A DNA stretch of 64,000 nt from Nitratireductor aquimarinus (GTDB lineage: Bacteria > Pseudomonadota > Alphaproteobacteria > Rhizobiales > Rhizobiaceae), in contig NZ_CP177240.1 of assembly GCF_046773475.1 (NCBI RefSeq), positions 310,001 through 374,000 of the forward strand. The letters are read 5' to 3'. Each line of letters begins with the position of its first letter. The stretch's first letter is position 1. Below the pieces are notes generated by a model. The model made no database searches and was not told where the DNA came from. It saw only the letters and a program-made list of their open reading frames with translations. Below are positions 33,502 to 41,967 of the stretch, piece by piece. A program made the position numbers and the translations under genes.

Positions 33502-34719
33502 ATGCCGAACCAGGACAAACGCCTGCCCGTCACCGTGCTTTCCGGGTTTCTGGGTGCGGGCAAGACGACGCTCTTGAACAATGTGCTCAACAACCGGGCA
33601 GGACGGCGCGTCGCGGTGATCGTCAACGACATGTCGGAAGTGAACATCGACGCCGATCTCGTGCGCGAGGGTGGGGCGAACCTGTCGCAGACGGATGAAA
33701 AGCTGGTGGAGATGACCAATGGCTGCATCTGCTGCACGCTGCGCGACGACCTTCTGAAAGAGGTGCGGCGTCTGGCGGCAGAGGGGCGGTTCGATTACCT
33801 GCTGATCGAATCCACCGGTGTTTCGGAACCGCTGCCGGTGGCCGCCACATTCGAGTTTCGCGACGAGCAGGGCCACAGCCTTTCCGATGTCGCGCGGCTC
33901 GACACGATGGTCACGGTGGTCGACACGCTGAACCTGCTCGAAGACTACGCCAGCCATGATTTCCTGCGCGACCGGGGCGAAGTCGCAGGCGAGGGGGACG
34001 AGCGCACGCTTGTGGACCTGCTGGTCGACCAGATCGAGTTTGCCGATATCGTGATCCTGAACAAGGTCAGCGACGCCGGCCCGGAGCGCCTTGATGCGGC
34101 GCGCAAGATCGTCACCGCGCTCAATCCCGATGCGCAGATCATCGAGACAGACCATTCCCGCGTCGCGCCCGCCCGCATCTTCGATACAGGCCTTTTCGAT
34201 TTCGAGACGGCTCACCAGCACCCGCTCTGGGCCAAGGAGCTTTATGGCTTTGCCGATCACGTGCCGGAGACCGAGGAATACGGCGTTTCCTCCTTCGTCT
34301 ATCGCGCGCGGCGTCCCTTTCATCCGCAGAAAGTGCATGCGGTGCTGAATGCCCCGCTGCCCGGCGTCATCCGCGCCAAGGGTCATTTCTGGATCGCAAC
34401 CCGGCCCGACTGGGTTGCCGAATTCAGCCTCGCCGGCGCTTTATCCAGCGTGAAGCCGCTTGGCACCTGGTGGGCGGCCGTACCGCGCGAACGCTGGCCA
34501 AACCACCCGGAAGCGAAAGCCTTCATGGACCGCTACTGGAGCGAACCCTACGGAGACCGGCGTCAGGAGCTGGTCTTCATCGGCACAGGCATGAACCGCG
34601 AACGCATCACCGCAGCGCTGGACGATGCGCTGGTGGGCAGTGAAACCGACTTCGAGCCAGCGCAGCACCGTGCGCTGGCGGACCCTTTCCCGCGATGGCA
34701 GCGCGCGCAGGCAGCCTGA
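33502..34719 (+). CDS. CobW/ZNG1-family GTPase, probable zinc metallochaperone
   Basis: A 405-residue G3E GTPase. Walker A is GFLGAGKTTLLNNVL, the metal site GCICC is near residue 75, the ESTGVSEP and NKVS motifs follow, and a CobW C-terminal domain runs from about 250. I chose the ATG at 33502 because the protein begins at PVTVLSGFLGAGKT as in the family. A Zur-like box upstream and its separation from the B12 cluster favour a zinc-delivery role over cobalt. The neighbour on the same strand is the unrelated SDR gene. It is paralogous to cobW at 49.4-50.4 kb. Confidence 0.85.
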   Translation: MPNQDKRLPVTVLSGFLGAGKTTLLNNVLNNRAGRRVAVIVNDMSEVNIDADLVREGGANLSQTDEKLVEMTNGCICCTLRDDLLKEVRRLAAEGRFDYLLIESTGVSEPLPVAATFEFRDEQGHSLSDVARLDTMVTVVDTLNLLEDYASHDFLRDRGEVAGEGDERTLVDLLVDQIEFADIVILNKVSDAGPERLDAARKIVTALNPDAQIIETDHSRVAPARIFDTGLFDFETAHQHPLWAKELYGFADHVPETEEYGVSSFVYRARRPFHPQKVHAVLNAPLPGVIRAKGHFWIATRPDWVAEFSLAGALSSVKPLGTWWAAVPRERWPNHPEAKAFMDRYWSEPYGDRRQELVFIGTGMNRERITAALDDALVGSETDFEPAQHRALADPFPRWQRAQAA

Positions 34720-34741
34720 GGGGAGGTGGTTGCCTTCTCCC

Positions 34742-34914
34742 TCGCCCTTCGACAGGCTCAGGATGAGGGAGAAGGCAGGCAAAAGCTGAGACTGATGCAG
34801 GGGCTCAGAAGCTATAACTTACAGCCAGAGACCCCGCAGGAGCATGAAAGCATTTGGCGCACCACACAGCCCTCATCCTGAGCCTCCTGAGCTTGTCGAA
34901 GGGCGAAGGGCGAG
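34742..34914. repeat. Inverted copies of a CTTCGACAGGCTCAGG-type repeat
   Basis: Two inverted copies (34742-34775 and 34868-34914) of the repeat CCCTTCGACAGGCTCAGGATG, an alphaproteobacterial intergenic element. Together they fill most of the gap between the CobW-family gene and cobF. They resemble the copies at 52880-53018. Confidence 0.8.
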
Positions 34915-34936
34915 GGCGGCATGAAGTCCGCCGAAC

Positions 34937-35698
34937 CTACCCCCTGACCCGCAAAAGATAGGTATCCATGATCCAGCCCTTGTCTTCCCGCGCCCTGACC
35001 CGCGCCTCCACAATCTGCCCGGCGACATCCCCAAGCGGCCCGGCGATCAGAAGCTCATCCGGCGTACCCAGATACGCGCCCCAGTAAATCTCGTAGGCAT
35101 CGCCATCGAGCATTTGAAAGGCGCAGTCGCCGTCGAGCATGACGAGAAGCGTATCGGCATTCGGCGGAAAGCCCTCCGCTTTCAGCCGCCGACCGGTGGT
35201 GATCAGGATCGAACCGCCAATCGTGTTGATCGGCATATGGTGGCTGGCCGCGAACGCCTGAATGCTGGTGATCCCCGGCACCACTTCCAGCGCGACGTCA
35301 AGCCCGGCTTCCCGGCGCATGTGCTCGATGATCCGCAGCGTGCTGTCATAGAGCGAAGGATCGCCCCAGACGAGAAACGCCGCGCGGCCCGTCTCGCCCG
35401 TATGCGCCGCAAGCAGATCACCATAGGCGCGGGCAATGGCCATGTGCCAGTCGTCCACGCCCCGGCGATAACTCGGATTGGCGGCGTCACGCGCCGGCAG
35501 GTCGAATTCCACGATCCGCGTCTGCCGGTTTTCCAGAAACCGCTCGCAGATGACACGGCGCAAATCCGCCAGATCCTCCTTCGCTTCCCCCTTGCGGGGG
35601 ATAAGGATCACGTCAGCCCGGTTCAGCGCATTGATGCCCTGAACCGTCATGTGTTCGGGATTGCCGGTGCCAATGCCGATGAGCGAAAGCGTGCGCAT
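34937..35698 (-). CDS. cobF: Precorrin-6A synthase (deacetylating)
   Basis: A 253-residue SAM-dependent tetrapyrrole methyltransferase that methylates C1 of precorrin-5 with loss of acetate to give precorrin-6A in the aerobic B12 route. It begins LIGIGTGNPEHMTVQGINAL, the CobF N-terminus, and contains FLVWGDPSLYDSTLRI and VPGITSIQAFAA typical of the fold. I chose the ATG at 35698; the frame extends to 35788 inside cobT but without family similarity. It is the last gene of the cobL-F block, two bases after the cobT stop, and ends next to a repeat pair. Confidence 0.94.
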   Translation of the reverse strand: MRTLSLIGIGTGNPEHMTVQGINALNRADVILIPRKGEAKEDLADLRRVICERFLENRQTRIVEFDLPARDAANPSYRRGVDDWHMAIARAYGDLLAAHTGETGRAAFLVWGDPSLYDSTLRIIEHMRREAGLDVALEVVPGITSIQAFAASHHMPINTIGGSILITTGRRLKAEGFPPNADTLLVMLDGDCAFQMLDGDAYEIYWGAYLGTPDELLIAGPLGDVAGQIVEARVRAREDKGWIMDTYLLRVRG

Positions 35699-35700
35699 GA

Positions 35701-36714
35701 TCAGCCGTCCGAAACGCCGGCTTCGGCAAAGGTCGCCATGCCGTTGTGGCAGGCAAGCGCGCCGCGCAGAATGTTGATCGCAAGGCATGCGCCAGAACCT
35801 TCGCCAAGCCGCATGTCGAGATCGAGCAGCGGCTTGAGGCCCAGCTCGCCAAGCAGCCTGCGGTGGCCGGGTTCAGCGGAAACATGGCCGGCAATGGCAT
35901 GCGCCAGACCGTCTTCGCCAAGGCGCGCAAGCGGGGCGACTGCCGATCCGCACACGAAACCATCGAGCAACAAGGGAATGCGCTTCTGCCGCGCGGCAAG
36001 GGCCGCGCCAAACATGGCGGCAAGCTCGCGACCGCCGACGCGGCGCAGCGCCTCCAGCGGATCGGAAAGCGCCTCGCCATGGCAGGCAAGCGCTGCATCC
36101 ACGGCCTCCGCCTTGCGCGAAAGGCCGGCATCGTCAACGCCTGTGCCACGCCCGACCCAGTCGGCTCCCCGGCCACCGAACAGCGCGGCGGCAAGGGCCG
36201 CTGCGGCGGTGGTGTTGCCGATACCCATTTCCCCGAGCGAGATGAGATCCGCTCCCTCCGGCACCGCATCGAAACCGGTCTGAACGGCCTTCAGAAAATC
36301 CGCTTCATCCATGGCCGGCGCTTCCGTGAAGTCCGCCGTGGGACGCTCGATCTCGAGCGATGTGACGGTGAGGCTCGCCCCCGTCTGTTTCGCGAGCTGG
36401 TTGATGGCGGCGCCCCCGGCGGAGAAATTCGCCACCATCTGCGCCGTCACCTCGGCCGGAAAAGCCGAAACACCGCGTGCGGTCACGCCATGGGAGCCCG
36501 CGAAGATCAGCACATGAACCCGCTCAAGCGCAGGCTTTTCGCGTCCCTGCCAGCGGGCAAGCCGGATGGCCGCGTCTTCCAGCCGGCCAAGGCTGCCGGG
36601 CGGTTTGGTCAGCACTGCCTGGCGGGCGGTTGCAGCCTGCGCGGCGTCCTCGTCGCCACTGGGGCGATCGTTACAGGCGGCGCGCAGATCGTCGATCTTG
36701 AGAAAGCGGGTCAT
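35701..36714 (-). CDS. cobT: Nicotinate-nucleotide-dimethylbenzimidazole phosphoribosyltransferase
   Basis: A 337-residue enzyme that makes alpha-ribazole phosphate from 5,6-dimethylbenzimidazole and nicotinate mononucleotide for the lower ligand of B12. The N-terminal TKPPGSLGRLEDAAIRLARW is a strong family marker, as are GEMGIGNTTAAAALAAAL and the C-terminal LGEGSGACLA, whose glutamate is catalytic. It follows cobV by nine bases on the same strand. This is the nucleotide phosphoribosyltransferase (called CobU in Pseudomonas denitrificans), not the CobT subunit of cobaltochelatase, which is absent here. Confidence 0.96.
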   Translation of the reverse strand: MTRFLKIDDLRAACNDRPSGDEDAAQAATARQAVLTKPPGSLGRLEDAAIRLARWQGREKPALERVHVLIFAGSHGVTARGVSAFPAEVTAQMVANFSAGGAAINQLAKQTGASLTVTSLEIERPTADFTEAPAMDEADFLKAVQTGFDAVPEGADLISLGEMGIGNTTAAAALAAALFGGRGADWVGRGTGVDDAGLSRKAEAVDAALACHGEALSDPLEALRRVGGRELAAMFGAALAARQKRIPLLLDGFVCGSAVAPLARLGEDGLAHAIAGHVSAEPGHRRLLGELGLKPLLDLDMRLGEGSGACLAINILRGALACHNGMATFAEAGVSDG

Positions 36715-36723
36715 GGAAGTCCT

Positions 36724-37488
36724 TCAGATGAAATGAGCAACGGCGGCGATCAGCACGGTGGTTTCGGCAAGCTGCTGGAGCGCGCCAAGCACATCGCCCG
36801 TCTGTCCGCCGATCTGTTTTTCGGCGAGCCGTTTGATGAAGAAGAGCGCCAGCAAGAGAAGCGGCGCGGTCACAAGCACGAAGCCGGGACCGGAGATGAA
36901 AAGCAGCGCGCCACCAATCGCGAGCGCCATGAGAACGGTAGCCGTTTCCGGTCGCCCTGCGCCTGCCGAGAGCCCGTTTTCGCGCGCCGGTGGCGAAAGG
37001 CGCATCAGCGCCGGCATCAGGGCGCGAGAGGCCGTGTGCGCCATCAGAAGGGCGGGAACCGCGACAAGCCCGAGCGACGAAAGCGCCGTCCAGCGCATGA
37101 GAAACGACAGGATCAGTGCGGCAACGCCATAGGACCCGATGCGGCTGTCCTTCATGATCGCGAGCTTTTTCTCACGCGTCGAACCGCCGCCGAAACCATC
37201 GGCCACGTCTGCAAGACCGTCCTCATGCAGCCCGCCGGTCACAAGCGTCCCCACTGCAAGCGCGAGGGCGGCTGCAATCGTGGCCGGCAGGCCAAGCATC
37301 GCCGCGCCGATCAGCATCGCACTGCAAATCGCGCCGACCACCAGACCGGCCAGAGGCGCTGCCCATTGGGCGGCAGCAAACCCTTGCGCCGGCATCTCGA
37401 ACGCAGGCAGCGGCAGCCGCGTGTAGAAGCCGAGACAGGCGGCCACATCGCGAAGGGCTGCCACGAGCATCGAGCGGGGTCCGGCCAT
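36724..37488 (-). CDS. cobV: Adenosylcobinamide-GDP ribazoletransferase (cobalamin synthase)
   Basis: A 254-residue inner-membrane enzyme (CobS in enterobacteria) that joins adenosylcobinamide-GDP with alpha-ribazole phosphate. It has about five to six hydrophobic segments and the signature TGGLHEDGLADVADGFGGG near residue 85, followed by REKKLAIMKDSRIGSYG. It lies four bases after cobB. Confidence 0.95.
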   Translation of the reverse strand: MAGPRSMLVAALRDVAACLGFYTRLPLPAFEMPAQGFAAAQWAAPLAGLVVGAICSAMLIGAAMLGLPATIAAALALAVGTLVTGGLHEDGLADVADGFGGGSTREKKLAIMKDSRIGSYGVAALILSFLMRWTALSSLGLVAVPALLMAHTASRALMPALMRLSPPARENGLSAGAGRPETATVLMALAIGGALLFISGPGFVLVTAPLLLLALFFIKRLAEKQIGGQTGDVLGALQQLAETTVLIAAVAHFI

Positions 37489-37492
37489 CGCG

Positions 37493-38806
37493 TCAGCTCC
37501 GCGCTATGGCGTGAAAATAGGTGCCGGAGACATGCCCGCGCCGCGCACCGGATGGGCCGAGATCGCGGCCCTGTCCGTCCGCGAGCATGGCGAGCGGCGC
37601 ATCACTGCCCGGCTCCACCAGCCGCGAATAGTGGAACTCATGACCACGGATCGTCTCGCCCTTGCTGCCGATGGCGCAGTCACTCATCAGCGTTGCCTGC
37701 CGGTAGCCGAGGTTCATCTTGCGCTTCGCATAGCTCGTCACATGACCGAGCAGCCCCAGCATGGCGTGGCGAACGCCTTCGGCATCCTCCAGCGCCTCGC
37801 CCAGAACCATGAACCCGCCGCACTCGCCATGAACGGGCCTCGTCTCCGCAAATGCCTGCATCGCAGCGCGGAAGTTCTCTGCAGCGGCGATCCGCCCCGC
37901 ATGAAGTTCGGGATACCCTCCCGGCAACCAGCAGGCGTCGGCGCTTTCCGCCGGTCCTTCATCGGCAAGCGGCGAGAAGGGCAGAAGCGCGGCTCCCACC
38001 TCGCGCCAGTGCCGGGCGAGATGCGGATAGACAAAGCTGAAAGCGGCATCCTGTGCGATGGCGATGCGTTGCCCCGGCGGCGGCAAGAGCCGCGCCGCAT
38101 CGCCCGCCTGCATGGAAAGCGGCACGGCGGCTTCCACCACGGCGTCGAGGTCGATGGACTGCTCCATCACATCCGCAAGCCGCTCGATGAAGGCTTCGAG
38201 CGCGGCATGTTCGCTCGCCTGCACAAGGCCCAGATGCCGCTCCGGCAGCGCCATGTCCGGGTTGCGGTAGACCGCGCCCAGAACCCTGATGCCGATGGCC
38301 TCAATGGCGTCGCGCGCCATCGCTTCATGTCGCGGGCTCGCCACCTGGTTGAGCACGACGCCGGCAATCCGCACCTTCGGGTCGTAAGCTGCAAACCCCT
38401 TTGCCAGCGCGGCTGCGGTCTGCGACTGGCCGGACACATCGAGAATGACAAGGCAGGGCACGTCATAAAGCCGCGCAATATCCGCCGCAGCGCCGGAGCG
38501 ACCCGGCTCCGACACGATACCGTCAAACAGGCCCATGGCGCTTTCGATCAAAAGCATGTCGGCGTCTTCGCCCTGCCGGCTTCCCAGATGGGCGAGCAGA
38601 TCCGGATGCATGGCCCAGCTGTCGAGATTCACGCCGGGCTTCCCGGTCGCCGCCTGATGAAAGCCGGGATCAATGTAATCGGGACCGGATTTCGCGCCAT
38701 GCACGGCGAGGCCACGCCTCTTGAGCGCGCGCATCAGGCCGATGGTCACACTGGTCTTGCCCGAACCCGAACGGGCCGCACCGATGATGATCGCCCGCGC
38801 CGTCAT
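37493..38806 (-). CDS. cobB: Hydrogenobyrinic acid a,c-diamide synthase
   Basis: A 437-residue glutamine amidotransferase that amidates the a and c carboxyls of hydrogenobyrinic acid with ATP. The N-terminal P-loop is GAARSGSGKTSVTIG, and YIDPGFHQAATG follows. The C-terminal glutaminase domain has the nucleophile in GECGGFMVLG (Cys near residue 330). It is in the standard position between cobA and cobV, and its start overlaps the cobA stop by four bases. Confidence 0.96.
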   Translation of the reverse strand: MTARAIIIGAARSGSGKTSVTIGLMRALKRRGLAVHGAKSGPDYIDPGFHQAATGKPGVNLDSWAMHPDLLAHLGSRQGEDADMLLIESAMGLFDGIVSEPGRSGAAADIARLYDVPCLVILDVSGQSQTAAALAKGFAAYDPKVRIAGVVLNQVASPRHEAMARDAIEAIGIRVLGAVYRNPDMALPERHLGLVQASEHAALEAFIERLADVMEQSIDLDAVVEAAVPLSMQAGDAARLLPPPGQRIAIAQDAAFSFVYPHLARHWREVGAALLPFSPLADEGPAESADACWLPGGYPELHAGRIAAAENFRAAMQAFAETRPVHGECGGFMVLGEALEDAEGVRHAMLGLLGHVTSYAKRKMNLGYRQATLMSDCAIGSKGETIRGHEFHYSRLVEPGSDAPLAMLADGQGRDLGPSGARRGHVSGTYFHAIARS

Positions 38807-39579
38807 ATCAGCGCCTCACGCAGCGCCACGATGCCGCCGATCACGATGATGGACGGCGAGCCGTACCCTTCCACCGATGCGTCGGAGACAAGCGTGGAAA
38901 GCGCCGTCGTCAGAATGCGTTCTTCCGGTTTCGTCGCGTTCATGATGAGCGCCGCCGGCGTATCGCCCGCCATGCCGCCGGATGTGAGCGCGTCCACGAT
39001 CAGGGCGAGCTTGTGCATCCCCATATAGATCACAATGGGCTGACCCGTTTTCGCCAGCGCCGCCCAGTCCAGATCGTCCGGCGTGCCGGCGGCGTGGCCG
39101 GTCGCGAAGATCACCGCCTTGTTCACGCCGCGCATGGTGGCGGGAATGCCCGCATCGGCGAGCGCCCCCACCGCCGAGGTGACGCCTGGCAGAAAGCGGA
39201 AGGGAATGCCGGCGAGTGCCAGCACCAGCGCTTCTTCCCCGCCACGGCCAAACATGTTGGGGTCTCCGCCTTTCAGGCGCAGCACCCGCTCTCCCGCCTC
39301 GGCGTGTTCCACCAGAAGCCGGTTGATTTCATCCTGCGCCGTGGAGGGCTGGCCGGCGCGCTTGCCGACGAAAATGTGCCGGGCGTCCGGCGCGGCCTTC
39401 AGAATATCCGGATCCACCAGCGCGTCATAGATCACCACATCCGCCGCATCGAGCGCAGCCAGAACACCGAGCGTCAGGCAGCCGAAGCCACCAGGCCCGG
39501 CACCGGCAAGCCACACATGGCCCGGCTCAAAAGGCGTTGGTTCAAAAGGCAGGCGGTTGAGCGCCTCAAGCGTGCTCAT
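38803..39579 (-). CDS. cobA: Uroporphyrinogen-III C-methyltransferase
   Basis: A 258-residue SAM-dependent enzyme that methylates C2 and C7 of uroporphyrinogen III to give precorrin-2, the entry to the B12 pathway. VWLAGAGPGGFGCLTLGVL at the start, RLKGGDPNMFGRGGEEA near residue 100 and RFLPGVTSAVGALADAGIP near 130 are the SUMT signatures. It overlaps cobM and cobB by four bases on each side. Confidence 0.96.
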   Translation of the reverse strand: MSTLEALNRLPFEPTPFEPGHVWLAGAGPGGFGCLTLGVLAALDAADVVIYDALVDPDILKAAPDARHIFVGKRAGQPSTAQDEINRLLVEHAEAGERVLRLKGGDPNMFGRGGEEALVLALAGIPFRFLPGVTSAVGALADAGIPATMRGVNKAVIFATGHAAGTPDDLDWAALAKTGQPIVIYMGMHKLALIVDALTSGGMAGDTPAALIMNATKPEERILTTALSTLVSDASVEGYGSPSIIVIGGIVALREALI

Positions 39580-40340
39580 AATCCCTCCCGCCCGCGAAAC
39601 CGGCGCTGATAATCGGCGCTGTAGAGCGCGCTCTCGCGAAAATCCTTGGCACCCAGCCCCGGCCCGACGAGAATGAGCGCCGTGCGCTCGATGGGATCTT
39701 TCGCCATCTCTGCTTCGATGGTGGAAAGCGTGCCCCGCAGAATGCGCTCATCCGCCCAGCTTGCGCGGGCAACAATCGCGACCGGGCAGTCGGGTCCGTA
39801 ATGCGGGGTCAGCTCCGCCACCACCCGGTCCAGCGCGTGAATGGCGAGATGAATGGCGAGCGTCGTGCCGGTGGCTGCGAAATTGGCGAGCGTTTCACCC
39901 TCCGGCATTTTCGAGGCGCGGCCGGAAATGCGGGTCAGGACAAGGCTCTGCGCCACTTCCGGAATGGTCAGCTCGCGTCCCAGCGCCGCCGCAGCCGCCG
40001 AGAAGGAAGGCACGCCCGGCGTCAGCGTGTAATCGATGCCGAGCGCCGAAAGACGGCGGATCTGCTCGGCAACCGCGCTCCAGACGGAAAGATCGCCCGA
40101 ATGCAGCCGGGCGATATCCTCACCCGCTTCATGGGCGCGGATATATTCCGCCTCGATCTCTTCAAGCGACATGGGTGCGGTGTTGACGATGCGCGCTCCC
40201 GGCGGGCAGTGCGCGAGCAACTCCTCCGGCACCAGCGAACCGGCATAAAGGCAGACCGGGCAGCGCGCGATCAGGTCGCGGCCGCGAACGGTGATGAGGT
40301 CGGCAGCGCCCGGTCCGGCGCCAATGAAATGAACGGTCAT
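39576..40340 (-). CDS. cobM: Precorrin-4 C11-methyltransferase
   Basis: A 254-residue tetrapyrrole methyltransferase acting on precorrin-4 in the middle of the aerobic route. FIGAGPGAADLITVRG opens the protein, and TPGVPSFSAAAAALGRELT follows near residue 105. The GGAAGAAAA ribosome site precedes the ATG, and the gene overlaps cobE by four bases (ATGA). The reaction gives precorrin-5. Confidence 0.96.
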   Translation of the reverse strand: MTVHFIGAGPGAADLITVRGRDLIARCPVCLYAGSLVPEELLAHCPPGARIVNTAPMSLEEIEAEYIRAHEAGEDIARLHSGDLSVWSAVAEQIRRLSALGIDYTLTPGVPSFSAAAAALGRELTIPEVAQSLVLTRISGRASKMPEGETLANFAATGTTLAIHLAIHALDRVVAELTPHYGPDCPVAIVARASWADERILRGTLSTIEAEMAKDPIERTALILVGPGLGAKDFRESALYSADYQRRFRGREGL

Positions 40341-40723
40341 GATTTTCTTCCGGTGGTCGCGATGGCGCAGGTCACGCCGTCAAGTGTGATCCTCGAGCCG
40401 AGAAGCCGGCCTGCCGGGCCGCAGACGGCCAGCGCCGCCGCCTCTGAGGCCGATGGCAGGCCCGTGGCTGAGCGCGCCTGTTCCGAGCGGGTCAGGCAAT
40501 GCATCGCCGCCGCCTGAAGTGCCGCATCATCGGCAATGACAAGCGGCAGGCCGAGCGCCTTTGCAGCGTCCGTCAGGCCGGGCTCGTCCCGCTTCCGTGG
40601 CACGGTCGCCACCGCATCGAGCCTGTCCCGCGCGATGTCATGCGTTGTCAAAGCGGCGTCGAGCGCGGCAAGAACAGCATCGCGCGTGACGCCTTTTCTG
40701 GCTCCAAGCCCGGCGCAGATCAT
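40337..40723 (-). CDS. cobE: Cobalamin biosynthesis protein CobE (CbiG C-terminal domain-like)
   Basis: A 128-residue protein matching the C-terminal part of CbiG. The start ICAGLGARKGVTRDAVLAAL and the later RDEPGLTDAAKALGLPLV are family markers. The precise function of CobE is not established. I chose the ATG at 40723, which overlaps the cobL stop in ATGA and has GGAGGAAA just upstream; an in-frame ATG at 40741 lies before that site. It sits between cobL and cobM, its usual place. Confidence 0.9.
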   Translation of the reverse strand: MICAGLGARKGVTRDAVLAALDAALTTHDIARDRLDAVATVPRKRDEPGLTDAAKALGLPLVIADDAALQAAAMHCLTRSEQARSATGLPSASEAAALAVCGPAGRLLGSRITLDGVTCAIATTGRKS

Positions 40724-41967
40724 GGTTTCCTCCAGCGCCATTGAAGCACCGGCATGGCCGGGCGCAGCGCCGTCATGCCGCCAACGGGCGCGGCGCGCGC
40801 GACGGCGATCTCGATCAGTTCTCCGCCGTGCCGCCCGTGGCAGTCGATCAGAAGCGCCTGCGTTTCGAGCGTCACCCCGTTTGCGACAAGGCGCCCCACA
40901 GGTCCAAGAGCGGCCATCGCCGCATCCATCAGTCCCGGCGCAGTCGCCCCGCCACCGATGAAAACCACATCGGGCGCGGCAAGGTCTGCGAGCGCGGCGG
41001 GAGCCTTTCCATCAACCACGGTGAGCTGCGGCACGCCCATGCGCTCCGCGTTGCGGGCAATGCGCGCCGCGCGCTCCGTGTCCGCCTCAATGGCGATGGC
41101 GCTGAGCGATGGGTGCAGCCGCAGCCATTCGATGGAAATGGAGCCTGAACCCGCTCCGATATCCCAGAGCCGTTCACCGCGTTTCGGGGCAAGCGCCGAC
41201 AGGGTGACGGCCCGCACCTCCGATTTGGTGATCTGCCCGTCATGCTCGAAAAGCGCATCTTCCAGCCCGGTTCCAAGCGGCAGGATGCGCGCATCCTCAT
41301 CCGCCGCCACCTCGATGGCGACCACGTTCAGATCGTCAAAACTGTCTGCGGAAAGCGCGGAAGCCATGAAGCTGACCTGCCGTTCGCGTGGTCCACCCAG
41401 CGCTTCCAGCACGTGAAAGCGCGAGGGGCCAAAACCCTCTGCCGTGATCAGCTCGGCTATCGCAGCCGGAGCCGCGCCATCGGATGTGAGCGCGAGAATG
41501 CGCGCGCCGGGATGAAGCAGCGGGCGGATCAGCGCGATGGGCCTGCCATGCAGCGAAACTGCCTCGACCGATTGCAGCGGCCAGCCAAGCCGGGCAGCAG
41601 CAAGCGCAAAGGAAGAAGGCGCGGAAAAGACACGCATCTCGTCCGCCGGAATGCGCCGCGTCAGCGTCGCGCCCACACCGAAGTGAAACGGATCGCCGGA
41701 GGCGAGCACGCAGACCTTCTTGCCTCTCAGCGCTTCGATCTCATCAAGCGCCTTGCCAAAGGGGGAGGGCCACTGCCGCGTCTCGCCGGAAATCTGGCCT
41801 GCCGCCAGTTCGAGGTGCCGCGCACCGCCGAACACGATCTCCGCATCGGCAATCGCGCGGCGTGCTTCCTCACCGAGCCCGGCCATACCGTCCTCGCTGA
41901 TCCCCACGATGGCAAGCCAGCGCCTTGAGGTTTCCGCCTGACTGCAAAATGCTCTAGAAGACGTCAT
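40720..41967 (-). CDS. cobL: Precorrin-6Y C5,15-methyltransferase (decarboxylating)
   Basis: A two-domain, about 415-residue enzyme that methylates C5 and C15 and decarboxylates the C12 acetate side chain of precorrin-6Y. The N-terminal half is a tetrapyrrole methyltransferase (WLAIVGISEDGMAGL), and the C-terminal half is CbiT-like with the SAM site GERLWDIGAGSGSISIEWL. The best start is the ATG at 41967, the only one just ahead of the conserved WLAIVG. It overlaps the ATG of cobK on the opposite strand (CATG at 41965-41968), so this promoter must lie inside cobK. Weak ribosome site. Confidence 0.93.
   Translation of the reverse strand: MTSSRAFCSQAETSRRWLAIVGISEDGMAGLGEEARRAIADAEIVFGGARHLELAAGQISGETRQWPSPFGKALDEIEALRGKKVCVLASGDPFHFGVGATLTRRIPADEMRVFSAPSSFALAAARLGWPLQSVEAVSLHGRPIALIRPLLHPGARILALTSDGAAPAAIAELITAEGFGPSRFHVLEALGGPRERQVSFMASALSADSFDDLNVVAIEVAADEDARILPLGTGLEDALFEHDGQITKSEVRAVTLSALAPKRGERLWDIGAGSGSISIEWLRLHPSLSAIAIEADTERAARIARNAERMGVPQLTVVDGKAPAALADLAAPDVVFIGGGATAPGLMDAAMAALGPVGRLVANGVTLETQALLIDCHGRHGGELIEIAVARAAPVGGMTALRPAMPVLQWRWRKP

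Noticed and set aside
35701..36714. CobT subunit of cobaltochelatase
   Set aside because: The sequence is the phosphoribosyltransferase (nicotinate-nucleotide-dimethylbenzimidazole) family; the chelatase subunit of the same name is a different, AAA-associated protein.
35746..37812. 688-codon open frame on the plus strand
   Set aside because: Antisense to cobT, cobV and the end of cobB. Arg/Gly-rich with no recognisable domain.
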